Assembly (NCBI GenBank): GCA_964412845.1 | Contig: CAYPQM010000014.1 | Location: forward strand, 1 to 59,275 | Source: JAWWPY01 sp964412845 | GTDB lineage: Bacteria > Actinomycetota > Actinomycetes > Streptosporangiales > Streptosporangiaceae | Length of the DNA stretch: 59,275 bases | Reading direction: 5' to 3' | Part shown: piece after piece, positions 50,218-58,898 of the stretch | How positions within the stretch are numbered: the stretch's first letter is position 1 | Layout: each line of letters opens with the position of its first letter | The notes under the pieces: generated by a model | What the model was told of the DNA's origin: nothing | Databases searched by the model: none | What the model saw: the letters and a program-made list of their open reading frames with translations, nothing else | Made by a program: the position numbers and the translations under genes

Positions 50218-52860
50218 TCACACTCCCAGGGCGAGGAAGGAGCAGGCGGTGGCCAGGGTAGCTGGATCACCGGTGGCCGTGGCCGCCGTCCGCGCCAGCC
50301 GCAGCGCGGCGGGGAGCCCGGCGCCCTGGGCCAGGCCCTCGTGCAGGGACTCCATGACCTGCGCGGTGCTCCGGTCATTCACGGGCACCACGGCGGCGAC
50401 GATGCCGGCCGTGCCCATCGGCATCATGCTGCTGGCCAGGCCGAGCAGCTCGTCGGACCCGGCCGGTGCCGCGCGGCCAGACTCGCAGCTTGACAGCACC
50501 AGGCGATGCGGCGCCCGGCTGAGGCCCTCGAGATCGTGGACGGTCAGCGGCCCGTCGTCCAGGTGCAGGGACGAGAAGAGCGGGTTGTCGGCCCGGAACG
50601 TGCCGTGCGCCGCGATGTGCGCCAGCCAGCAGCCGTCCAGCGCCCTGAGTACCTGCCCGGCGGTCGCCATTCCGTTGGCCAGGACGGTGGCGCCCGGGTA
50701 CCGGCGGGCCAGCATCGCCACCTCGGCCCCCGCCGCATCCAGCCCCGGGCCACCGACCAGCGTCACGGCACGATCGCTCGGCTCGGGGGTGGATATGGCG
50801 CGCAGCCACGCTGCGGCAGAAGGGCAGGCGCTGACTGGCCGGTTCCGCAGTGCGGGCAGCAGCCCCCAGGGGATGGCGTTCAGGCGACCAGGCGGGACGA
50901 CGATGACGCCAGCCGAGCCGAGGTCGGCCACCGCGGAGCCCAGCAGCGACGTCTCGAGCAGGCGCGCGGCGTCCTCCAGGGCCAGCGCGGGAGAAGGCAC
51001 GGGACGCAGGTCGGCCAGGCGTCGCAGCAGGAAGCGCGCGAACTCCACCTCGCGGGCCGCGGCACTCGCAGGACCGACGACATGAGCCCGGATCTGGGAC
51101 CGGCTGACGGTCACCGCGTGCAGGACGCCGTCCAGTTCGACCAGCTCGACAAGAACTGAGTCAGCCAGGGCCTCGGCCAGGCCGCGTACCGTGAACGGCC
51201 GGGCGCGCTCGGTGGCTGCGCCCGGGGCGCGCAGCGCCCGTGCCCGCACCGCGGACTCCAGGCGGGTGCGTTCCCGCCGCAACGCGGAGGCCTGCGCCGC
51301 CGCGGTCGCGTCGCGGTCCAGCTGACGGGAAACCTCCCGCAGAGCGGACAGCTCCCGGGTGAGCTCCTCGTCGTGCGGAAGCCTGGCTGGTGTCGCGGCC
51401 TGGGCGGTGGCCCGCCAGCGTTCGCTCCAGGTGAGCAGGAGCCGGGCGTCTCCCCGCCGCAGCGCGGCCTGCTGGCCCATCGCGGCGAGCTCTCGGCCAT
51501 GCGCGGTGACGGCCGCCCGCAGCTCGCTGGCGCCCAGGGTCTGCTGGTGTTCTTCGAGGATGTCCAGGCCGCGGCGGCAGGCGGACAGCATGGCCGGCTG
51601 CTGGCCGCGCAGCCGGCAGAGCAGCGCCTGGGCCAGCCACGCGCGGCTGCGGTTGAGCGGTGGCCCGCTGCGCCGGGGCCCGGCCGCGGCGGTGAGATGA
51701 GTCTCGGCGCGGGCGGGAGAGCTGCCGCGCAGCGCTATCTGCCCGGCCAGCAAGTGCGCGGCCGGTGACTCATCCGCGCCCATCGCGTCCAGTTGCCGGG
51801 CGACGGAACATGCCAGGTGGTAGACACTCGCGCTGGTGTCGCCGTCTGCGTGGCGAGCCTGGGCGAGCACCAGGCGGGTGCGGGCGGTCCATCGCTCCCG
51901 GCGCTGACGGCGGAACAGCCGTGCGGCTTGCCCGGCCCGGTCCCGGGCGGCGGGCGGATCGCCCGCGGCCAGCGCTGCCGTCGCCGCGGAGTAGAGCAGT
52001 TCGGCGAGCTTGGCGGATCCGGGCACCGCCCGGCTCAGCCGCTGGGCGGCGTCGTCTGCTTCCGCCCACGCGTCGGCGGCCAGCCCCGCTGACAGCAGGA
52101 CCGCGCACCGGTCGATGACAACGTCCGGCATGGGGGTCGCCAGCTTCTCGTAGCGCTGGCCAGCCTCAGCCAGATACTCCAGCGCCTCAGGGAGGTGACC
52201 TGACGCGGCGGCGACGAGCCCACGGTTATGCCGCGCGGTGGCATACTCCCATTCCTGCCCGGCCAGCTGGTACTGGGTCTCGGCCGCCAGGAACTCGGCA
52301 TCCGCCCGCCGGGTCTGGCCCATCGCGAGCAGGATCAGGCCGCGGTGGGTGCGTGACCGGGCCTCCCACAGGGCGTCTCCATGCTTGCGCAGGATCGCCA
52401 CCGCCCGGTTCAGGTCGCCGAGAGCCTCGGCGTGCCGGCCGAGCAGGGACAGCATGTCCGCGCGGCGCATCAGGACCCGGCCGGCCAGCGCTCCCTGCGC
52501 CACGCGCGCCGCGCGATCGAGGTGAGTAATGCCCCGGCCGGTGTTCCCGGCCAGCACCATCGTCAGGCCGAGGCTGGCCTGGACATCGGCCTCCCGCTGG
52601 TCCTGGCCGCTGGCCCGGGCCGATCGCAGGGCGCGGCCTAATTCGTGCAGGCCAGCCTGGGAATGACCGAGATCCCGCAAGGAGATGCCTGCGGCCTGGT
52701 GCGCGACCGAGGCCTCGGCCGCCCGGACCGGTGGCCGCCGGGAGAGCGCGGCCCGGGCGCGGGCCAGCGCCTCGGTCGGCCGGGAATGCGCAAGAACGAG
52801 GAGGTAATCCAGCCCAGTCGTATCTGTGGGGCTATCGCCATCCTCTGTCATGTAATCCAT
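50218..52860 (-). CDS. TPR-repeat CHAT-domain (caspase-like) protease
   Basis: About 880 residues. The N-terminal ~600 are tetratricopeptide-like helical repeats rich in Ala, Arg and Leu, with TPR-like blocks such as LDYLLVLAHSRPTEALARAR. Residues ~650-880 are a CHAT domain. The catalytic dyad is H752 (HIAAHGTFRADNPLF) and C792 (LVLSSCESG), numbered from the start used. CHAT proteases are caspase relatives that cut protein partners, including gasdermins or other zymogens in some bacteria. The start is uncertain: ATG 52860, ATG 52893 or TTG 52911 are all in frame and none has a good ribosome site. It is divergent from the subtilase gene. Confidence 0.88.
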   Translation of the reverse strand: MDYMTEDGDSPTDTTGLDYLLVLAHSRPTEALARARAALSRRPPVRAAEASVAHQAAGISLRDLGHSQAGLHELGRALRSARASGQDQREADVQASLGLTMVLAGNTGRGITHLDRAARVAQGALAGRVLMRRADMLSLLGRHAEALGDLNRAVAILRKHGDALWEARSRTHRGLILLAMGQTRRADAEFLAAETQYQLAGQEWEYATARHNRGLVAAASGHLPEALEYLAEAGQRYEKLATPMPDVVIDRCAVLLSAGLAADAWAEADDAAQRLSRAVPGSAKLAELLYSAATAALAAGDPPAARDRAGQAARLFRRQRRERWTARTRLVLAQARHADGDTSASVYHLACSVARQLDAMGADESPAAHLLAGQIALRGSSPARAETHLTAAAGPRRSGPPLNRSRAWLAQALLCRLRGQQPAMLSACRRGLDILEEHQQTLGASELRAAVTAHGRELAAMGQQAALRRGDARLLLTWSERWRATAQAATPARLPHDEELTRELSALREVSRQLDRDATAAAQASALRRERTRLESAVRARALRAPGAATERARPFTVRGLAEALADSVLVELVELDGVLHAVTVSRSQIRAHVVGPASAAAREVEFARFLLRRLADLRPVPSPALALEDAARLLETSLLGSAVADLGSAGVIVVPPGRLNAIPWGLLPALRNRPVSACPSAAAWLRAISTPEPSDRAVTLVGGPGLDAAGAEVAMLARRYPGATVLANGMATAGQVLRALDGCWLAHIAAHGTFRADNPLFSSLHLDDGPLTVHDLEGLSRAPHRLVLSSCESGRAAPAGSDELLGLASSMMPMGTAGIVAAVVPVNDRSTAQVMESLHEGLAQGAGLPAALRLARTAATATGDPATLATACSFLALGV

Positions 52861-52910
52861 GGTAGAGATCAAGACTGCCCGGTTGGTGCTCATTAATCGA
52901 GGGGATTTCA

Positions 52911-54161
52911 ATGCCTAAGAACAAGCCCACGGGTGACATCAACGTTCCACTCAGCCAAGTCAACTACATCATCGAGGCGTTCGGCAATGAGGTCGAAACC
53001 GAGCCCCCGGGGTGGGCCACCGGCAAGAACCCGCGTCCGGTCAAGTTCCTGTACCGCAAGAACCACCTGCTCATCCGGGATCAGGACGTGCCGAGACTTC
53101 GTGATGCCGGAGTTTCCGGCAAGGTTGTCAGTCACCCGGTTCCCGGCCTTGCCCTGGTCAGCGTGGCGCAGAGTGGCACGAAGCCGACCGAGAACCTGCT
53201 CACGGTGCTGGGGCGGATCAACAAGGTGCTCGGCCCGCGGGTCGCGACCCCGGATCACCTGATGCACATTTGCCCTCCGTCGGACCCAGGAACCCATTGC
53301 CCGGCAACGGAGCCTGACAGCGTGCCCGGCGACGCACGTCCCCGGCCAGCGGTGTTCCGGGACGGGCACAGAGGCAGCGGAGTTCTGGTCGCGGTAGTTG
53401 ACACCGGCTTACTGGAAAGTGCCCCGGCGCTGCATCCCTGGCTCCGCGGAGTCACCGGGGATTTCGAGCCGGAGGTGGATCCAACGACGGGTCTCATTCC
53501 GCGGTATACCGCTCATGGCACGTTCATCGCCAGCATCGTGCGGGCGATGGCTCCCGGCGCTGAGGTGCGGGTCGGGCGGATATTCGAACGGGCCGGCGCG
53601 CGCTTCGAATCGGAAGTCGTCCAGGCGCTGTACCAGATGATGGACAGCAGCCCCCCGGACATCATCAGCCTTTCGGCGGGCACCCACACCTGGCTGAACG
53701 GCGGCCTGCTGAGCTTCCGGTTCTTCATCGACGGACCGCTCCGTCAGCACCGGGATACGGTTCTTGTCGCCGCGGCCGGCAACGACGGGCGGAACTGGAA
53801 ATTCTCTCCCGCGAAGATGAAGGGAGTGATTTCCGTGGGAGCGCTGGCCCCGAACGGAAAGAAACGAGCCTGGTTCTCGAACTTCGGGAACTGGGTCAGG
53901 GTCTATGCGCCGGGCCAGAACCTCGTGCACGCCTACTCCCGCGGCACATATCACTACTACGAGCACCGGCGGCCGGATGAGACATTCGATGGCATGGCCA
54001 GATGGAGCGGGACGTCGTTCTCGACCCCGCTGGTGTCGGGGCTGATCGCCGCGCGGATGTCGGAAACGGGGGAGACGGCCCGCGAGGCGGCCCGGGAACT
54101 GCTGCTGGTGGCCGATGCCCATGCGCGGCCCGGCGTCGGGCCCGTGCTGCGCCCCAGCTAG
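52911..54161 (+). CDS. S8-family (subtilisin-like) serine protease, cytosolic
   Basis: 416 residues. A small helical N-terminal domain (~1-120, LSQVNYIIEAFGNEVE) precedes a complete subtilase domain: D164 in VVDTGLLESAP, H202 in AHGTFIASIVRA, the oxyanion Asn in AAAGNDG, and S369 in GTSFSTPLVSG. No signal peptide, so it should act inside the cell. ATG 52911 has GAGGGG 8 nt upstream. Divergence from the TPR-CHAT gene with almost no spacer suggests joint control; the two proteases may act in a chain, one activating the other. Confidence 0.92.
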   Translation: MPKNKPTGDINVPLSQVNYIIEAFGNEVETEPPGWATGKNPRPVKFLYRKNHLLIRDQDVPRLRDAGVSGKVVSHPVPGLALVSVAQSGTKPTENLLTVLGRINKVLGPRVATPDHLMHICPPSDPGTHCPATEPDSVPGDARPRPAVFRDGHRGSGVLVAVVDTGLLESAPALHPWLRGVTGDFEPEVDPTTGLIPRYTAHGTFIASIVRAMAPGAEVRVGRIFERAGARFESEVVQALYQMMDSSPPDIISLSAGTHTWLNGGLLSFRFFIDGPLRQHRDTVLVAAAGNDGRNWKFSPAKMKGVISVGALAPNGKKRAWFSNFGNWVRVYAPGQNLVHAYSRGTYHYYEHRRPDETFDGMARWSGTSFSTPLVSGLIAARMSETGETAREAARELLLVADAHARPGVGPVLRPS

Positions 54162-54174
54162 GCATGTGCGCGGG

Positions 54175-55320
54175 TCAGCCCGCGCGGGTCAGGGTGCGGA
54201 ACAGATCCACGGTCTCCGTGCTGGGCGTGATGTCCAGATCCACCTCGAGCCGCTCGATGCAGCGCTGAAACTGGCGGGCCACCAGGTCACGCTGGCCCCG
54301 GCGGGCGAAGCAGGTCATCAGCAGCCGGTGCGCGGATTCACGGCACCCGTCCGCGCGCAGCAACCGCTCCAGAGCACGCTGGGCGCCGTCGATGTCGCCA
54401 CGGTCCATGAGCAGCCCGGAGAGGCGTTCCAGAACTTGGAGGAACAGCTCATGCAGGGCGGTCCGCTCCGCCAAGAACCAGTCGGCCGCCGGGTCGCCTT
54501 CGAACAGCGGGCCGCCGTAAGCCGACACGGCGCGCTCCAGCATGGCCACAGCGTCAGGTGACGATCCCCCGTCCCCCAGCCGGCGGGCGCGCTCAGCGGC
54601 ATCGACGAAACGGTCCCGGTCGATCTCCCAGGCCAGCGCTCGGTTGAGCGAATAGCAGGCGTCGCGGTACACGACGTGCCGCAGGTCCGGGGCGGTGACG
54701 GAAAGCGCGCGCCGCGCGCCGTAGATGCAGACGTTGAGGTTGCTGCGGGCCGAGGAGTAGGTGTGCCCGGGCCAGAGCAGTTCCATCAGGACCTCGCGGT
54801 GCACCGGGCGGCGGTGCATGAGCAGGTACTGGAACAACGTCCTGGTCCGCTGGCCTCCCCACGAGGTAACCGGCCCGCCGGCGCCCCGCACGTCGAGCTG
54901 GCCCAGCACCCGGACCACGACATCGGCCTGGTGCGCGTCTTCCGAAGCCAGATCAGCCGTCCGGAGCGGGCCCACCGTCGCTGGCGCGGGACCGGCCGGG
55001 TCCGGTTCGGCTGGCGGCCCGGAGTGGCCGACGCCCAGCGCGGACGCGGCCTGCCAGCCCGCCCTGGAAGCCGAGTCGCGGTGCAGCCGGGCGGTGGCCT
55101 CGAGCTCGTCGGCGAACTGCCGGTGCTCAAAGCCCAGGCGGCACAGCTGGCGGGCGTACCGCACGGCCGTGTCGGGCAACTGCGGTGGCGAGTCCGATTC
55201 GGCCAGCCGCAGCGCCCGCATCGCGGCCGACAAGTCATCGCCCTGCTGCGTGATCGGGGAGCCTGGCGCCCGCGATGGCGCCCGGCCCCACGGCCAGAAC
55301 CATGCCCGGCGACTGCTCAT
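54175..55320 (-). CDS. BTAD-domain transcriptional regulator (AfsR/SARP-like)
   Basis: 381 residues. The N-terminal ~115 residues are mainly helical with no clear family. Next is an OmpR-type winged helix (VVVRVLGQLDVRGAGGPVTS, then RTLFQYLLMHRRPVHREVLM, ELLWPGHTYSSARSNLNVCI) and a BTAD (~250-378, ending DITPSTETVDLFRTLTRAG). SARP/AfsR-type regulators bind repeats near -35 and activate transcription. Its position within 15 bp of the subtilase stop, convergent with it, makes it a likely controller of the protease cluster. GGAGG lies 6 nt before the ATG at 55320. Confidence 0.9.
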   Translation of the reverse strand: MSSRRAWFWPWGRAPSRAPGSPITQQGDDLSAAMRALRLAESDSPPQLPDTAVRYARQLCRLGFEHRQFADELEATARLHRDSASRAGWQAASALGVGHSGPPAEPDPAGPAPATVGPLRTADLASEDAHQADVVVRVLGQLDVRGAGGPVTSWGGQRTRTLFQYLLMHRRPVHREVLMELLWPGHTYSSARSNLNVCIYGARRALSVTAPDLRHVVYRDACYSLNRALAWEIDRDRFVDAAERARRLGDGGSSPDAVAMLERAVSAYGGPLFEGDPAADWFLAERTALHELFLQVLERLSGLLMDRGDIDGAQRALERLLRADGCRESAHRLLMTCFARRGQRDLVARQFQRCIERLEVDLDITPSTETVDLFRTLTRAG

Positions 55321-55633
55321 TGGTACCTCCGGTCCGTTCCTTGGCTGCCAACCGGCCCGGGCGGGGTCTGGCCAGACCTGCCCGGAACCCCCGTTATGCC
55401 GGAGGTGGGTTGCTGAGGGTCAGATACCTGGCCGCGCGCTTTGTTGCCGCATTAAGCGTTTCTTCACCGCCGCCGACCGGGCGGGCCGGTCATTCAGCGG
55501 ATCCACACCGGACGCTCAGCGCCGTTAGCCGCTGCGCTCATCGGCGGTGAACCGGCAGCTCATTGCCGCCGCCCAGGATCGTTCCCAGGTCCGGCCGCGG
55601 TGGCCGGCCACGTCCCACGAGGGAGAACGGCTC

Positions 55634-56158
55634 ATGAGTGAGTGCGGTTGTAAGAAGGGCATGCCCTACCCATCCAAATGCTGGCCGGGCGACAAGGACT
55701 TCCTGGACGGGGCTACTGAGCTCCGGATCCCGCCGACGACGGCCCTGAAGGCGTACTGGGACGCCGACATCCTGGACACCTACGGCGTCAAGCCGGGGAC
55801 CATCATCGCCGTCACCGACCCGTTCGTCGTCCGGTTCCGGGTGGAACTGGTCGGCGACCTGTGGCACTGCATTCACGGTGACTGGTGCTTCGACCTCGGA
55901 TTCAGCGCGATCGGCGACGGGCCCGACTTCGACCTGTCCGACAGGCTCCCGGCCGGGGCCCTGCAGGTCAAGGACTGGGACGGCTGCGAGCGGTTGTGCG
56001 TCGAGCGCGAATACACCGTCCCGCCCGGGACGATCACCGCGGAGCACTGCGCGACGCTGTATGAGGTCGGCGCCAAATTCTCGCTGCACTGCTGCAAGCG
56101 CGAGCGTCCGATCCTGGTGGGGTACGAGGCGCTGGAAGAGCGAGAGTTCTACGAGTAG
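55634..56158 (+). CDS. cysteine-rich protein of unknown function
   Basis: 174 residues with about eight Cys: C4-G-C6 and C17 near the start (SECGCKKGMPYPSKCWPG), C82 and C87 in WHCIHGDWCFDLGF, and C120, C124 and C137 before SLHCCKRERP at the end. The middle is beta-rich (TIIAVTDPFVVRFRVELVGD). The Cys/His content suggests a metal site or disulfides, but no known motif. No signal peptide. ATG 55634 has GAGGGAG upstream. The next gene starts 132 nt after the stop on the same strand. Confidence 0.75.
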   Translation: MSECGCKKGMPYPSKCWPGDKDFLDGATELRIPPTTALKAYWDADILDTYGVKPGTIIAVTDPFVVRFRVELVGDLWHCIHGDWCFDLGFSAIGDGPDFDLSDRLPAGALQVKDWDGCERLCVEREYTVPPGTITAEHCATLYEVGAKFSLHCCKRERPILVGYEALEEREFYE

Positions 56159-56290
56159 GCCGGGGACGTGACCAGATCGCCTGATCAGGTCACCGCCGCC
56201 CCGGTCCTCCCGACCCGGTGGCGGGCCGCCGCTGATGGGCCGGCCCGCCACCGGACCAGCGCCCTTCCGGCACCAGCAAGGAGCAGTCCG

Positions 56291-57349
56291 ATGGCCAGCG
56301 ACCTCTCATCCATTCCGGGCCTGAAGGCCAAGCACCTGACCGTGCTGACCGGCCCGCTGCAGATCCTGTCGGCGCTGGACCTGGTCCGCGCGGACCGGCG
56401 GGCCGTACGGGCCGCGATGCGGCGGCTGCGCCCCCCGCCCACCCTCGAGGACATCGCGAGCTGGCAAGACCATGCACGTGACCTGGCTGCGGATGTCCCG
56501 GCCGGGGATACCCCGGCCGGGGATGTCCCGGCTGCGGATGTCCCGGCCGTCCTGGCCGGGGGCAGGCCGGCTGATGGCATCCCGGCCGGGGGCGGGCCGG
56601 CCCGCCCCCGGCCGGCGGAGGCCGGGCCGGCCGAAGCGCCCGGGCCGCCCGGCTGGCAGCAGGTGGCCGCCTTCGTGGTGAGCTTCGAAGCCCGCCAGGC
56701 CAGCGCGGATCCGCAGCACCGCCTCGTGGTGGAACAAGTCGAGCAGGCGCCACCCGAGCCGCGCCAGGAATGGCCCGAGTGGCCCGGTGACGCCGCCTGG
56801 ACATGGATGGTGGACCGGGTCCGGGCCGAGGGCAGCGGCGCCGGCCCTCGGCTGGCCCGGCGCGGGCTGCCTGGCCCGGAACCGGCCGCGACGCCTGCGG
56901 CCGGCCGGCCGGTGGCCAAGGTGCCCGCGGCGGCGGGCCGCACCCCGGTCACGAGGCATCCGCGGCCCGCGCCCGCACGGCGGAGGGGGCAGGTGCCCCC
57001 TGTGATCACGACGGGCACCCCGGAGTTGGTGCTGGCCGCTGGTCCGGCTCGGCCCCTGGACGCGGCCGGCGGGGCGGTGGACATCCCACCAGGGGCCGTG
57101 CTGCGGGTCACCGCCACCAACGGGCCGGACCAGCCGCTGCAGGTGGCGTTGCGGCTGCGCCGCGCCGGGCGCCCGTCGTACACGCCGGGCCCGCCGCAGA
57201 CTGCCGTCTCGGGCCAGCCCGTCGAGATCGACCTCGATCCGCTGCCTCCCGGAGAGCACTCCGCGGTGCTCGCGGTGTGGGGGCCGCGGGGCGGGGCCGC
57301 GGCCGCCGTCGTCCCGCTGCCCCGGCTGTGCGTGCTTCAACGGCCCTGA
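56291..57349 (+). CDS. unknown protein with possible HhH-type N-terminus and proline-rich repeats
   Basis: 352 residues. Residues ~1-60 (LSSIPGLKAKHLTVLTGPLQ, ILSALDLVRADRRAVRAAMR) look like a helix-hairpin-helix module. A Pro/Ala/Asp/Gly repeat region (VPAGDTPAGDVPAADVPA) runs to ~105. The final ~110 residues are beta-rich (PPGAVLRVTATNGPDQPLQV, LPPGEHSAVLAVWGPRGG) and may be an immunoglobulin-like or CARDB-like domain. The ATG at 56291 has AAGGAG; the frame opens earlier at 56168. No function assigned. It follows the Cys-rich gene and could be part of the protease-linked cluster. Confidence 0.72.
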   Translation: MASDLSSIPGLKAKHLTVLTGPLQILSALDLVRADRRAVRAAMRRLRPPPTLEDIASWQDHARDLAADVPAGDTPAGDVPAADVPAVLAGGRPADGIPAGGGPARPRPAEAGPAEAPGPPGWQQVAAFVVSFEARQASADPQHRLVVEQVEQAPPEPRQEWPEWPGDAAWTWMVDRVRAEGSGAGPRLARRGLPGPEPAATPAAGRPVAKVPAAAGRTPVTRHPRPAPARRRGQVPPVITTGTPELVLAAGPARPLDAAGGAVDIPPGAVLRVTATNGPDQPLQVALRLRRAGRPSYTPGPPQTAVSGQPVEIDLDPLPPGEHSAVLAVWGPRGGAAAAVVPLPRLCVLQRP

Positions 57350-57378
57350 GCGTCCGCACCCGCAGGGTCGCAGAAACC

Positions 57379-57400
57379 TACGCTAGCGTAACCTACGTAG
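57379..57400. promoter_or_regulatory. palindromic operator candidates before the nitronate monooxygenase gene
   Basis: tacgctagcgta (57379-57390) is a perfect 12-bp palindrome and ctacgtag (57393-57400) a perfect 8-bp palindrome. They share CTACG half-sites 18-40 bp before the ATG at 57419. The layout fits a TetR-type operator near the promoter; no TetR gene is in the window. Confidence 0.55.
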
Positions 57401-57418
57401 TGGTAGCTAGGAGGCTTC

Positions 57419-58852
57419 ATGCTGACCCGTGACATCAGCGTCCCCGTCATCCAGGGTGGCATGGGGGTGGCCGTGTCATCCTGGCCGCTGGCCAGGGCCG
57501 TGGCCGCTACCGGCCAGCTCGGTGTCGTATCGGGCACGGCGCTCGATGTCGTGCTGGCCCGCCGGCTGCAGGATGGCGACCCTGGCGGCCACGCGCGCAC
57601 GGCGCTCGCGGCCTTCCCCGTCCCGGACGTCGCCGGACGGGTCCTGAGCCGCTACTTCCGCGCTGGTGGCCGCGAGCCAGGCATGCCCTACGCCCCGGTC
57701 CCCAGGCTCAGGCTGCGCCCGGATCAGCACGCCCAGGAACTCGCCGTGGTAGCGAACTTCGCCGAGGTCTGGCTGGCCAAGCAGGGCCACCCCGGCCCGG
57801 TGGGAGTGAACTTCCTGGAGAAGGTCCAGATGGCTACGCCTGCTGCGGCCTACGGCGCGATGCTCGGCGGCGTCGACGTGGTGCTGGTGGGCGCGGGCAT
57901 CCCGCGGGAACTGCCCAGACTGCTCGGCGCGCTGGCCCGGCACCAGCCGGTGAGTCTTCCCGTCGAGGTCATCGGCGCGTCCGATGACCAGCGGCACACG
58001 GTGGACCTCGACCCGGTCGCCCTGCTCGGCCAGGCCCTGCCGCCGCTGCGGCGCCCGGCTTTCCTGGCCATCGTCTCCGCGCATGTCCTGGCCGAGTACC
58101 TCGCCCGCGATCCCGGGATCCGCCCCGATGGGTTCGTCATCGAGGGGGCGCTGGCCGGTGGTCACAACGCCCCACCGCGAGGCCGGCTCACGCTGGACGA
58201 CGACGGTCAGCCCCGCTACGGCCCGCGCGACGAGGCGGACCTGGCCCGGCTGGCTGCGATCGGACTGCCGTTCTGGCTGGCCGGCTCATACGGCACCCCC
58301 GCACGGCTGCGGGAAGCCGTTGCCGCTGGCGCCGCCGGCGTGCAGGTGGGCACCCTGTTCGCGCTCAGCCGCGAGTCCGGGTTGCGCCCCGACCTGCGCT
58401 CGCGGCTGCTCGACGAGGCCCGCGACGGCACGCTGCACGTGCGCACCGACCCGGCGGCCTCGCCTACGGGATTCCCGTTCAAGGTCGCGCAGCTGCCGGG
58501 CACCCTGGCCGACCCGCAGCGGTACGACGCGCGACCGCGACTGTGCGACCTAGGCCAACTGCGCGTGCCCTACCTGCGGCCAGACGGCGCGGTGGGCTAC
58601 CGCTGCCCGGGCGAGCCGGCGCAGATGTACGTCCGCAAGGGCGGCGACGCCGCGGACACAGTCGGCAGGTCGTGCCTGTGCAACGCGCTGCTGGCCAACG
58701 TCGGGCTCGGGCAGACCCGCCGCGCCGACGGCTACACCGAGGATCCGCTGGTCACGCTCGGGTCCAACCTCGATGGTGTGCGTGCGATGCTTGAGCGCCA
58801 CCCCGACGGCTGGTCGGCCGCCCAGGTCGTGACGTGGCTGCTCGGTCACTAG
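57419..58852 (+). CDS. nitronate monooxygenase / 2-nitropropane dioxygenase-like flavoenzyme
   Basis: 477 residues, FMN TIM-barrel of the NPD/FabK-like group: VIQGGMGVAVSSWPLARAVA at the start, GVNFLEKVQMATPAAAYGAM, VIEGALAGGHNAPPRG (flavin/His motif), AGAAGVQVGTLFALSRESGL. The C-terminal ~100 residues carry Cys residues (YRCPGEPAQMYVRKGG, SCLCNALLANVGLGQ), an extension longer than simple nitronate monooxygenases. The reaction may be oxidation of nitronates or an enoyl reduction; no neighbour decides. ATG 57419 has AGGAGG 5 nt upstream and palindromic sites just before, so it is likely regulated by a TetR-type protein. Confidence 0.88.
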   Translation: MLTRDISVPVIQGGMGVAVSSWPLARAVAATGQLGVVSGTALDVVLARRLQDGDPGGHARTALAAFPVPDVAGRVLSRYFRAGGREPGMPYAPVPRLRLRPDQHAQELAVVANFAEVWLAKQGHPGPVGVNFLEKVQMATPAAAYGAMLGGVDVVLVGAGIPRELPRLLGALARHQPVSLPVEVIGASDDQRHTVDLDPVALLGQALPPLRRPAFLAIVSAHVLAEYLARDPGIRPDGFVIEGALAGGHNAPPRGRLTLDDDGQPRYGPRDEADLARLAAIGLPFWLAGSYGTPARLREAVAAGAAGVQVGTLFALSRESGLRPDLRSRLLDEARDGTLHVRTDPAASPTGFPFKVAQLPGTLADPQRYDARPRLCDLGQLRVPYLRPDGAVGYRCPGEPAQMYVRKGGDAADTVGRSCLCNALLANVGLGQTRRADGYTEDPLVTLGSNLDGVRAMLERHPDGWSAAQVVTWLLGH

Positions 58853-58898
58853 CCTCGATGCCCTCAGTGATCGCGACGTCCTGGAGGCCGCTGGCGGC

